Below are positions 8,124-16,676 of a stretch of DNA of 64,000 nt, in pieces. Origin of the DNA: Flavobacterium sp. 9R. Its GTDB lineage: Bacteria > Bacteroidota > Bacteroidia > Flavobacteriales > Flavobacteriaceae. The DNA lies in the NCBI RefSeq assembly GCF_902506345.1, contig NZ_LR733413.1, positions 1,183,566 through 1,247,565 on the forward strand, written 5' to 3'. The position numbers and the translations under genes were made by a program. A model generated the notes under the pieces. It had not been told where the DNA came from. It did no database searches and saw nothing but the letters and a program-made list of their open reading frames with translations. Within the stretch, counting starts at the first letter, position 1. Each line of letters starts with the position of its first letter.

Positions 8124-9662
8124 ATGTTAGAAGACACTTTAGAAATTCGAGTTGAAGATAAAAAAGAACTTTATGCCTACCAAAAAGGAGATATAGATGC
8201 AATTTTTGAAAGAATAGATAATGCTCCAAATAATCATCATTTATTGTATCAATTGCCTACAGGTGGTGGAAAAACTGTAGTTTTTTCTGAAATTGTTCGC
8301 AGGTATTTATCACAACATGACAAAAAAGTAGTCGTACTAACGCATAGAATTGAGTTGTGCAAACAAACTTCAAAAATGCTTAAAGGATTTGATGTAAAAA
8401 ACAAAATCATCAACAGTAAAGTAAAAGAATTACCAGACCAAAACGATTACTCTTGTTTTGTAGCCATGGTTGAAACTTTGAAAAACCGTATTAATGACGA
8501 AAAACTACATTTAGACAATATTGGCTTGGTTATTATTGACGAAGCGCATTACAATTCCTTCCGAAAATTATTGAGTTCATTCAAAAATGCTTTTATCCTT
8601 GGAGTTACGGCTACACCATTGAGTTCGAACATTAAGTTGCCAATGCACCAAAGCTATGATGAATTAATCGTTGGCGATACCATTGGTTCTCTAATCGATA
8701 AAGGATTCTTGGCGCGTGCTGTTACTTATAGTTATGATGTGGGATTAACTTCTCTAAAGGTCGGAATCAATGGAGATTATACCGTAAAATCCTCAGATGA
8801 TTTATATACCAATATGGCCATGCAAGAAAAATTATTGCATGCCTACACTGAAAAATCTTTAGGCAAGAAAACCTTAATTTTTAATAACGGTATCAATACC
8901 TCTTTGTACGTCTACGAAACCTTCCGCGAAGCAGGTTATCCGATTCGTCATTTAGACAATACCAGTAATAACGAGGAACGAAAAGAAATTTTACATTGGT
9001 TCAAGCATACACCAGATGCTATTTTGACCTCAGTAGGGATTTTGACTACTGGATTTGATGAGCCAACTGTAGAAACCATTATATTGAATCGTGCCACAAA
9101 ATCATTGACGCTTTATTTCCAAATGATTGGTCGTGGTTCAAGAAAATTGCCTGGAAAAGACGAATTTACAGTTATCGATTTAGGTAATAATGCAGCACGT
9201 TTTGGTCTTTGGAGTGAACCAGTAAATTGGCAACATATCTTCAAATCTCCTGAGTTTTATCTTGAAAACTTGCGTGATGACCACGAAATCGAGTTGCATT
9301 TCAAATACCAAATGTCTCCAGAATTAAGAGCCAAATTTAGCAATACTGCAGATGTGACTTTTGATGTTGATGAAGAACATAAATTGGCAATTAAGCAAAA
9401 TTTGCGTTCAAAAGTAGTTCTTGATAAATCTCTAGACCAACATGCTTCTATGTGTGTTGACAATGCAGAGTTACCTCAAGAAGCCAGAGCCTTAGCCAAA
9501 GAATTGGATGAAGATATTGAATGTCGCATCAAACGTTATTCAAAATGTCTAAGCCAGTGCAGTAAAAACTACCGCGAATGGCTAGTTGATGATTACAAAC
9601 AAAAACTAACCTTATTAATAGGTAAAAAATACAGAGAAAAAGTCTTAAGTGAATTGGATTAA
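8124..9662 (+). CDS. DEAD/DEAH-box superfamily II helicase
   Basis: A 512-residue SF2 helicase with Walker A QLPTGGGKTVVFSEI near residue 45, DEAH box VIIDEAHYNSFRKLL near 135, motif III GVTATPLSS and motif VI YFQMIGRGSRKLPG near 330. The order and spacing resemble the SSL2/type-I-restriction R-like helicases (ResIII domain). The last 120 residues are a charged region I do not recognise. The substrate (DNA or RNA) is not clear. The gene stands alone between its own promoter and an intergenic repeat. Confidence 0.88.
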   Translation: MLEDTLEIRVEDKKELYAYQKGDIDAIFERIDNAPNNHHLLYQLPTGGGKTVVFSEIVRRYLSQHDKKVVVLTHRIELCKQTSKMLKGFDVKNKIINSKVKELPDQNDYSCFVAMVETLKNRINDEKLHLDNIGLVIIDEAHYNSFRKLLSSFKNAFILGVTATPLSSNIKLPMHQSYDELIVGDTIGSLIDKGFLARAVTYSYDVGLTSLKVGINGDYTVKSSDDLYTNMAMQEKLLHAYTEKSLGKKTLIFNNGINTSLYVYETFREAGYPIRHLDNTSNNEERKEILHWFKHTPDAILTSVGILTTGFDEPTVETIILNRATKSLTLYFQMIGRGSRKLPGKDEFTVIDLGNNAARFGLWSEPVNWQHIFKSPEFYLENLRDDHEIELHFKYQMSPELRAKFSNTADVTFDVDEEHKLAIKQNLRSKVVLDKSLDQHASMCVDNAELPQEARALAKELDEDIECRIKRYSKCLSQCSKNYREWLVDDYKQKLTLLIGKKYREKVLSELD

Positions 9663-9667
9663 TTTTC

Positions 9668-9750
9668 AGGAGCTTTTTCCGGCTGTCCACTGTATCTTTT
9701 CTTTTTTTAAAGAAAAAAAAGAAAAGGATGCCGTTCCCATCCGGGCTATA
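9668..9750 (-). repeat. Structured intergenic repeat, copy 1
   Basis: Read on the minus strand this element has the layout TAGCCCGGAT...CGGCATCC, a T-rich/A-rich central hairpin (about 9696-9727), then GATACAGTGGACAGCCGGA. Copy 2 at 53778-53869 (plus strand) has the same two conserved arms, about 19 of 23 and 15 of 19 bases identical by eye. The pairing CCGG/CCGG here corresponds to CCTG/CAGG in copy 2. I have seen sequences of this shape between genes in other Flavobacterium genomes. It separates the two helicase genes. Confidence 0.7.
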
Positions 9751-9785
9751 TAAGGAAACAAACAAGAATTTCAAAAACAGAAAAA

Positions 9786-11120
9786 ATGTCAAAACAATTC
9801 TCAGATTTAGGGCTTTCAGCACCCATTGTCAAAGCGATTACCGAAATGGGAATTGTAACACCGACAGAAATTCAGTCTGAAATTATCCCATTAGCCTTGG
9901 CGAATACCACCGATTTAGTTGGAATTGCTAAGACAGGAACGGGGAAAACAGCCGCTTTTGGATTACCTCTTTTAGATAAAATTGATGTTACTAATTCTAC
10001 GGTTCAAGCCGTTATTTTAGTGCCAACTAGAGAATTAGGCAATCAGATTTTTGATAATTTAGTACAATTCGCTAAGTACCAACCTGCTATTTCAATTGCT
10101 GTTACTTGCGGAGGAGTTCCTATAAAACCCCAGGTTGAACGTTTGTCTCAACCTACGCATATTGTTATTGCAACACCTGGTCGTTTGATCGATTTAATTG
10201 AACGCAAAGCTCTAGATTTAAAAGCAACTTCCTTTTTGATTCTCGATGAAGCCGATGAAATGGTTTCAATTTTAAAGGATAGTTTAGACACCATTGTTGC
10301 TGAGTTGCCGAAAAAACATCAAACCTATCTTTTTACGGCTACACTTCCTGGTACTATAAAACAACTCATCCAAAATTACTTGAACAAAAACGTAGTCCAA
10401 GTAAGTGCTAGTATGGAAACTATGGGTAATCAAGGAATTGACCATAAGTATATCATAGTGGATCCAATAGAGAAACTAGATGTTTTAATGCATTTTTTGA
10501 ATACAAAAGAAGGAGAGCGCGGTATAATTTTTTGTAAAACCAAAGCAGCAGTTAACAAATTAGCTAAAAACTTAGCCATTAATAAATTTTCATCTGGAGC
10601 TTTACACGGAAGTTTGTCACAAGGAATTAGAGATAGAATTATGGACCAATTCCGTCAAGGGCATATCAATATTTTGATTGCAACCGATTTGGCTGCACGT
10701 GGTATAGACGTAGCTGCGATTTCTTATGTCGTGAATTATCATTTACCAGATACGTATGAAGCTTACGTACATCGTAGTGGAAGAACCGCTAGAGCAGGAG
10801 CTAATGGACTTTCATTAACCGTTTTACAAGCTGAAGAAGAAGCAGAAATTGCTGATTTTGAACGAGAATTAGGTTTGCAATTTTCCAAATATCAAAAGCC
10901 ATCAACGGCTAGTATTGAAGAGAATAACGCACTTTTATGGGCAAAACAAATCTTCAAAACCAAACCTAATCACGAGTTAGAAGCTGAATTCAAAACCAAA
11001 ATCAAAACTATTTTTCATCATCTTACCAAAGAAGAATTGATCGAAAAATTAATCGCCAATTATTGGTTACAAAACAAAACAGAACCTACAGAAAAGCCTG
11101 TTAAAAAATTCAAAAACTAA
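9786..11120 (+). CDS. DEAD-box ATP-dependent RNA helicase
   Basis: A 444-residue helicase with the full DEAD-box motif set: Q motif (FSDLGLSAPIVKAITEMGIVTPTEIQ), motif I AKTGTGKT, Ia PTREL, TPGR, II DEAD, III as FTATLPG (TAT rather than the more usual SAT), and VI HRSGRTARAG. The C-terminal 80 residues are basic at the very end (KPVKKFKN). The family remodels RNA in ribosome assembly or mRNA decay. Resemblance is to the RhlE/CshA/DbpA group, but I do not assign a member name. Confidence 0.93.
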   Translation: MSKQFSDLGLSAPIVKAITEMGIVTPTEIQSEIIPLALANTTDLVGIAKTGTGKTAAFGLPLLDKIDVTNSTVQAVILVPTRELGNQIFDNLVQFAKYQPAISIAVTCGGVPIKPQVERLSQPTHIVIATPGRLIDLIERKALDLKATSFLILDEADEMVSILKDSLDTIVAELPKKHQTYLFTATLPGTIKQLIQNYLNKNVVQVSASMETMGNQGIDHKYIIVDPIEKLDVLMHFLNTKEGERGIIFCKTKAAVNKLAKNLAINKFSSGALHGSLSQGIRDRIMDQFRQGHINILIATDLAARGIDVAAISYVVNYHLPDTYEAYVHRSGRTARAGANGLSLTVLQAEEEAEIADFERELGLQFSKYQKPSTASIEENNALLWAKQIFKTKPNHELEAEFKTKIKTIFHHLTKEELIEKLIANYWLQNKTEPTEKPVKKFKN

Positions 11121-11232
11121 ATTTTTCTGCTGATTTATTGTTGTATTTTTATTGAGTACAAATAAAAGAAATAACACATAGAAAGCGTAAAATGTTTGTC
11201 TATTGTGAGTTTAACTTCTAAATCAGCAAAAG

Positions 11233-12510
11233 ATGCATATTGTAATTATTGGTGGAGGTTTCGGAGGTATTAATTTGGCCAAAGCATTAACTAATGAAAA
11301 AGGTATTACTGTCACATTAGTCGACAAAAATAACTACAATTTTTTTCCTCCATTAATTTATCAAGTAGCCACAGCTTTTTTAGAACCTTCAAGTATAAGT
11401 TATCCGTTTCGTAAATTTTTTGCAGGAAAAAAGAATTTGCAATTTCGCTTAGGTGAGTTACTTGAAGTTATATCAAACGAGAACAAGGTTATTCTAAATA
11501 ATGGAGAATTAGTTTACGATCAATTGGTTTTCGCTACAGGAGCAGAGACTAGCTATTTTGGAATGGAAAATGTAAGGAAAAATGCCATTCCAATGAAAAC
11601 GCTCAACGACGCTATTGAGATGCGAAATACCTTGTTAAAAAATCTAGAAAAAGCAGCGATTTGTAAGGACATTCGAAAACGCAGAAAATTACTAACTATT
11701 GTAGTTGCTGGTGGTGGTCCCACAGGAGTTGAAGTTTCTGGTATGTTTGCAGAAATGCGAAAAAGTATACTCATCAAAGAATATCCAGAATTAGAAACAT
11801 CTGCCAGTAATATTTATTTGGTCGATGGTGGTGAGGCTTTATTGTCACCAATGAGTGTTGCCTCTCAACAAGATACACTCGAAGCGGTGACAAAACTTGG
11901 TGTAGTTGTAAAATTGAATACTCGTGTAGTTGACTACAAAGACGATACCGTATTTTTTGAGGACGGTAACACGATTCAAACAAAGAACTTAATTTGGGCT
12001 GCTGGTGTAACAGCCAGAGAATTCGAAGGCATTCCTGCAGAAAGTTATGGTCGTGGAAAAAGAATGTTGACCGATGCATTTAATAAAGTAATCGGTACCA
12101 CAAACATTTTTGCTATAGGTGACACTTGTTTACAATTAACGGATGAAAATTTTCCGCAAGGGCATCCACAAGTAGCACAAGTTGCCATTCAACAAGGTTT
12201 AAATTTAGCTGATAATTTCAAAAAAATACTTCAACAAGACACACTTAAACCATTTGTTTACAAGGACAAAGGTTCAATGGCAATTATTGGAAAAAACAAA
12301 GCTGTTGTAGATTTACCAAAACCAAGTCTTCATTTTAAAGGTTTTTTTGCTTGGATGATTTGGCTCTTTGTTCATTTAATGTCATTGATAACTTATAGAA
12401 ACCGTATCAATACTTTTTATCATTGGATGATTGCCTATTTTTCAAAAGACCAATCGTTGCGTATGATTATTCGTCCAAATAAAAGAATCAAAGAAGAAGT
12501 TCCTAAGTAA
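11233..12510 (+). CDS. Type II NADH dehydrogenase (NDH-2), NAD(P)/FAD-dependent
   Basis: A 425-residue flavoenzyme with an N-terminal FAD site (IVIIGGGFGGINLAKAL), a second nucleotide site (TIVVAGGGPTGVEVSGMFAEM near residue 155) and the FAIGDTCLQ motif near residue 295. The C-terminus (FKGFFAWMIWLFVHLMSLI) is amphipathic/hydrophobic, as in NDH-2 enzymes that sit on the inner face of the membrane. It would oxidise NADH and reduce quinone without pumping protons. Confidence 0.9.
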   Translation: MHIVIIGGGFGGINLAKALTNEKGITVTLVDKNNYNFFPPLIYQVATAFLEPSSISYPFRKFFAGKKNLQFRLGELLEVISNENKVILNNGELVYDQLVFATGAETSYFGMENVRKNAIPMKTLNDAIEMRNTLLKNLEKAAICKDIRKRRKLLTIVVAGGGPTGVEVSGMFAEMRKSILIKEYPELETSASNIYLVDGGEALLSPMSVASQQDTLEAVTKLGVVVKLNTRVVDYKDDTVFFEDGNTIQTKNLIWAAGVTAREFEGIPAESYGRGKRMLTDAFNKVIGTTNIFAIGDTCLQLTDENFPQGHPQVAQVAIQQGLNLADNFKKILQQDTLKPFVYKDKGSMAIIGKNKAVVDLPKPSLHFKGFFAWMIWLFVHLMSLITYRNRINTFYHWMIAYFSKDQSLRMIIRPNKRIKEEVPK

Positions 12511-12662
12511 GTTATTGATTTTATAACTGTTAAAAGCTATTGTCATTATTTGAACTATAATTTATATTATGTAAAATAGAATTTTCAATATTTTAAAACA
12601 ACTTGCTCTTTGCTCGAAATATTAAAATCTCGGAAGTTTAACGAAATTGATATAAAGCACAA

Positions 12663-12688
12663 AAAAAAGCACCAATTGGTGCTTTTAT
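12663..12688. terminator. Intrinsic terminator of the DUF2911 gene
   Basis: AAAAGCACC/GGTGCTTTT (12665-12673 and 12678-12686) with an AATT centre lies 20 bases beyond the stop of the minus-strand gene and is flanked by an A tract on the plus strand (a T tract on the minus strand). It may also serve the convergent NDH-2 gene. Confidence 0.8.
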
Positions 12689-12706
12689 AAATTTTATATC
12701 CGAATT

Positions 12707-13213
12707 TTATTTTACCTCAAATCCTATGATTAACTTTTCCCAAAGTAATTCGATTCGGGTTTCCATAATTTTGTATTCTAATTTTTCTACTAATGCATCA
12801 CCATTTTCATTTTTAACAGTAACTCTTAATTGATCACTACTGGCTTTATAATCATATGATCCCCATTGTTTGGCTTCTTTGTTAAAAATGACAATACTTT
12901 CCTTTTCATTTGGTATTACAAAAAAAGAATATTTGCCAGCTGGTAATTGTTTTCCTTCTATAGAAATAGCTTTATCTGTTTCAAAAGTAGTTGCATCATT
13001 CGCTCCAGCTCTCCAAACTTTGTCATATGGTACTAATGCTCCCCAAATAGCTCTTCCTTTTACAGATGGACTTCCGTATTTAATTGTAATTGTGGCACCA
13101 TTAATTTTTCCTGTTACGGTTTCAGCTGGACTAGCTACTTTTTTTTGTGCAAAAGAAAAAGTGCTCATTAAAAGTGAGAAAAAAAAGACTAATGATTTGT
13201 GTTGTAATTTCAT
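12707..13213 (-). CDS. Secreted DUF2911 domain-containing protein
   Basis: A 168-residue protein with a clear signal peptide (MKLQHKSLVFFFSLLMSTFSFAQ, likely cleaved after the FAQ region). The DUF2911 core follows, with ITIKYGSPSVKGRAIWGALVPYDKVWRAGANDATTF and PAGKYSFFVIPNE. DUF2911 proteins are common exported Bacteroidota proteins without a known activity. The gene is monocistronic with its own terminator. Confidence 0.88.
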   Translation of the reverse strand: MKLQHKSLVFFFSLLMSTFSFAQKKVASPAETVTGKINGATITIKYGSPSVKGRAIWGALVPYDKVWRAGANDATTFETDKAISIEGKQLPAGKYSFFVIPNEKESIVIFNKEAKQWGSYDYKASSDQLRVTVKNENGDALVEKLEYKIMETRIELLWEKLIIGFEVK

Positions 13214-13395
13214 AATTGAATAGGTTTTAAGAATTTTTGATTAAAAGTAATTCAACTCTAGCTATCTTTATAAGGTTTTTGGTTTTTTTTAAGAAATAAT
13301 TAAGATATTTGTAAATCAATGAGTTATTAAAAAACTGCATTGGTTTTGTTTTCAATTTTACTATTTTTACTATAGTATTAACCTGCACTAATATT

Positions 13396-15312
13396 ATGAA
13401 TACAATTGCTGAACGCATTGCTGATTTTCTAAAAGAGTACCCACCTTTTGATAATTTAACTTTTAATGAACTATCTGAAATTGCCTCGAATATTCGTGTA
13501 ATCAATCTTGAAAAGCATCAAACGTTATTTCAAATTAACGATACACTTCATGAAAGCTTTTATGTCGTTGCATCTGGAACAATTAATTTATCTGTAATTT
13601 CAGATGCAGAAGAAACACTTTTAAATAAATGCCATCAGGGAGATATTTTTGGTTTAAGACCGTTCTTTGCCAAAAATAATTATATGATGACTGCTAAAGC
13701 TCGCGAAGAAAGCATTATTTATGCTATTCCAATTAGTACATTTAGACCTTTTGTAGCTAATAACTCTTTGGTTTTAAACTTTTTACTGGAAAGTTTTGCA
13801 GCAACTTCTAGATATGCAAGTGACAAAGATAATTATGGCGGTAAGTTAATATCTGATAATGTGTTTTATCCTGATCAGCAGTCTGAAATTCAATACTTTC
13901 AATCTTTAACTTATAATACTTCTCCAATTACAACTACTGCACAAACTATAATAAAAGATATCGCGCAGTTAATGACAGAAGAGATTGTAAATAATGTGCT
14001 TATTTGTGAAAATAATTTGCCTATAGGTATAGTTACTGATCGCGATATGCGTTCAAAGGTTGCTACCGGAAGGTATTTGATAACGGACACCATTGACAAA
14101 ATAATGGATTCTCCAGTTATTACTGTTGTAGAAAATGTATCGCTAGCTGAAGCTCAGTTACTTATGCTAAAACATAATGTTACGCACCTGTGTGTTACAA
14201 TAGATGGAACAACTCAATCTGTTGTAAAAGGCATTATTTCTGAACACGACTTAATCATCGCACAAGCTAGTAACCCTGGTGTAATGATTAAAGAAATTAA
14301 GAGATCATTAGCTGCAAAAGATTTAAAACAAATCCGTGAACGTCTTACTGATTTAGTTCAAAATTCAATTTATAAAAATATACCATTATATCATGTTGCT
14401 AATATTGCAAGTGAAATTAATTTAGCTATTGTTAAGCGAAGTGTTGAATTATCTATTTTAGATTTAGGCTCCCCTCCTGCTCGTTTTGTTTGGTTAAGTA
14501 TTGGTAGCCAAGGCAGAAAAGAACAATTATTATATACTGATCAAGACAGTATGCTTGTGTTTGAAGATGTACCGTCAGAAAAATATCGCGACGTAAAAGA
14601 CTATTTTATAAAATTGGCTAAACGTACTACCGCAACCTTAGAGAAAGTAGGTTATCAGTTGTGTGCACAAAATCATATGGCCAGTAATTTGCAATGGTGT
14701 AAATCACTATCCGATTGGATTAAGCAATATAATAGTTGGATGAATACACCAGGGGAAAACAGTAACGATATGAGTAGTATCTTTTTTGACTATGAGTTAG
14801 TGTTTGGAGATGATAAACTCGAAGAAGCGATTAGTAATGTGGTGCTTCAAAATGCTAAAAACAATACGCTGTTTTTTGATTTTTTAGGGAATGATGTTTT
14901 AAGAAAGAATGCTCCTTTGACTTTTTTCAAAAAATTTATAACTGAGGAAGACTCTTTAAATCGAAATAAATTTGATATAAAAACACGTGCGCTAATGCCT
15001 TTAATTGATGGAGCACGTTTGTTTGCATTGCATTACAACTTGAAAGGAATTAATAATACTTATCTAAGATTCAAACAGCTTGCTATAACGGATCCTAAAA
15101 ATGAAGAGATTTATTTAAATTGTGCCGATGCATTTATAACATTGTCTAAATATAGAACAATTGAAGGTTTAAGAAATGATGATTCCGGCCAATACATCTC
15201 AATAACGGATATGTCTAAGCTAGAAAAAGACAAGTTAAAAGCTGCTTTATACCCAATGAAAGAATTAGAAGAACTAATTAAAGGTAAATTTAAACTTACG
15301 CAATTTTCATAA
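13396..15312 (+). CDS. cNMP-binding/CBS/DUF294 putative nucleotidyltransferase
   Basis: A 638-residue multidomain protein. Residues ~10-130 form a cyclic-nucleotide-binding-like domain, ~160-290 a CBS pair (IGIVTDRDMRSKV, VKGIISEHDLI), and ~300-460 a DUF294 nucleotidyltransferase fold with the GS...TDQD signature (WLSIGSQGRKEQLLYTDQDSML). A DUF294 C-terminal helical domain follows. The arrangement resembles GlnD-like signal-transduction proteins, but the modified target and the ligands are unknown. The next gene, an exonuclease-fold protein, starts one base after this stop, so they form a conserved-looking pair. Confidence 0.88.
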   Translation: MNTIAERIADFLKEYPPFDNLTFNELSEIASNIRVINLEKHQTLFQINDTLHESFYVVASGTINLSVISDAEETLLNKCHQGDIFGLRPFFAKNNYMMTAKAREESIIYAIPISTFRPFVANNSLVLNFLLESFAATSRYASDKDNYGGKLISDNVFYPDQQSEIQYFQSLTYNTSPITTTAQTIIKDIAQLMTEEIVNNVLICENNLPIGIVTDRDMRSKVATGRYLITDTIDKIMDSPVITVVENVSLAEAQLLMLKHNVTHLCVTIDGTTQSVVKGIISEHDLIIAQASNPGVMIKEIKRSLAAKDLKQIRERLTDLVQNSIYKNIPLYHVANIASEINLAIVKRSVELSILDLGSPPARFVWLSIGSQGRKEQLLYTDQDSMLVFEDVPSEKYRDVKDYFIKLAKRTTATLEKVGYQLCAQNHMASNLQWCKSLSDWIKQYNSWMNTPGENSNDMSSIFFDYELVFGDDKLEEAISNVVLQNAKNNTLFFDFLGNDVLRKNAPLTFFKKFITEEDSLNRNKFDIKTRALMPLIDGARLFALHYNLKGINNTYLRFKQLAITDPKNEEIYLNCADAFITLSKYRTIEGLRNDDSGQYISITDMSKLEKDKLKAALYPMKELEELIKGKFKLTQFS

Positions 15313-15313
15313 T

Positions 15314-15913
15314 ATGTTAGATTGGCTAAAAAATATCAATAAAGATTATCCTGATTTTTGGAAAAATTACTTGTCTAAATTTGATAGTAAATCAAATAAA
15401 TTCATAGTTTTTTCAACAGAAACATCTGGTATGAATCCTAGTAAAGATGTTATTTTATCTATAGGATCTTTTGCTATTGAAGATAATAGTATTTCCATTG
15501 GGGACAGTTTTGAGGCAGTTTTGTTACAATACAAATATTTTCATGATAATGGTTTATCAAATGAATTTATTGTAGATAGCAAAATGAAGAAACTCGTTGA
15601 AATGGATGCTATTCAGATGTTTGTTGATTTTATTGGTAATTCAATTCTTATTGGTCACCATATCGATTTTGATGTAGAAATGATTGATGCTGCATTGGAT
15701 AAATTAGGCTGTGGTCGCTTAAAAAATCAAGCACTTGATGTAGATGTGATGTATAGAAAACTTAACGATATTACTGATAAGCAGTTTTCTTTGGACGAGC
15801 TTTGTGCATTGCATAAAATTCCAAAAAGTGATAGGAATTCATCTTCGGAAGATGCTTATCGCATCGCACTTTTGTTTTTGAAGTTAAAAAATAAATTAGA
15901 TTTAAATTTTTAA
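15314..15913 (+). CDS. DnaQ-like exonuclease-fold protein with altered catalytic residues
   Basis: A 199-residue protein with the three exonuclease regions of the DEDD family: Exo I near residues 31-42 (IVFSTETSGMNP), Exo II near 111-124 (ILIGHHIDFDVEMI) and Exo III near 174-185 (RNSSSEDAYRIA). The first Asp of the DxE motif is Ser34 and the expected Exo III His is Asn175, while Glu36, Asp120 and Asp180 are kept. The altered metal site suggests weak or lost nuclease activity. It is coupled to the DUF294 gene (one-base gap), and its 3' end overlaps the convergent phosphopantetheinyl transferase gene by 12 bases. Confidence 0.82.
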   Translation: MLDWLKNINKDYPDFWKNYLSKFDSKSNKFIVFSTETSGMNPSKDVILSIGSFAIEDNSISIGDSFEAVLLQYKYFHDNGLSNEFIVDSKMKKLVEMDAIQMFVDFIGNSILIGHHIDFDVEMIDAALDKLGCGRLKNQALDVDVMYRKLNDITDKQFSLDELCALHKIPKSDRNSSSEDAYRIALLFLKLKNKLDLNF

Positions 15914-16393
15914 CATTATTCCTTTCCAATATCTTCCATGATGAGTAATTGAAATGGGATTTTTTTTATTTGTTACACTATCGGTTAAAAATGGAATACC
16001 ATTTTCTTTTTCAAAACAAACATCATTCGATAATGGAAGTATTTCTGAGAAATATTTTTTGTTGCTAACAGCTATTGTATAAATAGATTCTTCATTTATA
16101 ACTGTTTGAGTGTAGTAAATTTGCTTCTCAATAGTTACCGTGTCGAATTCTTCACTGCCAAGATTGCATTCAATTAAGTGAGGTATAAAAGCCCGAATAT
16201 TTGTACTTCGATTAAAAATTTTGTATGCAGATTCTTTTCTAGTCCAAAGATTCCAAACCATATTTTCAGGATTTTTGGATGAAAAAATTAACTCTTGTTC
16301 TTTTTGAGTAAATATTTTTTCTGCAAATCCTTTTCGTTTCCAATTACTTTGCAAACGCGCTTGGACTAAATCTACAATGTCGTTTCCAATCAT
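15902..16393 (-). CDS. 4'-phosphopantetheinyl transferase superfamily protein
   Basis: A 163-residue protein with the two family motifs: MIGNDIVDL at the N-terminus (metal-binding Asp residues) and WTRKESAYKIF near residue 50 (W..KE...K). It would transfer 4'-phosphopantetheine from CoA to the carrier-protein serine, most simply to the ACP encoded 10 bases upstream. It is the last gene of the seven-gene type III PKS operon. Its presence implies that the operon's ACP may not rely on the housekeeping AcpS. Confidence 0.85.
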   Translation of the reverse strand: MIGNDIVDLVQARLQSNWKRKGFAEKIFTQKEQELIFSSKNPENMVWNLWTRKESAYKIFNRSTNIRAFIPHLIECNLGSEEFDTVTIEKQIYYTQTVINEESIYTIAVSNKKYFSEILPLSNDVCFEKENGIPFLTDSVTNKKNPISITHHGRYWKGIMLKI

Positions 16394-16403
16394 AATATTA
16401 CAC

Positions 16404-16661
16404 CTATTCGTTTAGTTTTGCATCTATAATTTCTAGAGCTGCTTTTACATTTATCATTCGCTCCATTGATGGGTTGTCAATAACAATTTCATACTTTTCT
16501 TCGATGTCCAAAACAATGTCAACTAAATTGGCGGAATTAATTTGTAAATCTTTTATAAAATCAGTTTCTTTAGTTAAAGTCTCTATTGCTTCTTGATTTT
16601 GAACGTAAGGCTTAATGATTTTTTTAAGTTCTTCAATTCTATTGTCTTGATTTGTATTCAT
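16404..16661 (-). CDS. Acyl carrier protein
   Basis: An 85-residue acidic four-helix carrier protein. The attachment serine is Ser43 in LQINSANLVDIVLDIEEKY; the usual DSL motif is NSA here, so the canonical Asp before Ser is replaced by Asn. That divergence argues for a dedicated carrier rather than the housekeeping fatty-acid ACP. It lies between the KS gene (15 bases upstream) and the phosphopantetheinyl transferase gene. Confidence 0.85.
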   Translation of the reverse strand: MNTNQDNRIEELKKIIKPYVQNQEAIETLTKETDFIKDLQINSANLVDIVLDIEEKYEIVIDNPSMERMINVKAALEIIDAKLNE

Positions 16662-16676
16662 AAAAATGTGTTTTTT

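Noticed and set aside
9529..9822. Minus-strand frame spanning the helicase 3' end and the intergenic repeat
   Set aside because: Translation is mostly Phe/Lys runs from the T/A-rich hairpin and has no family resemblance.
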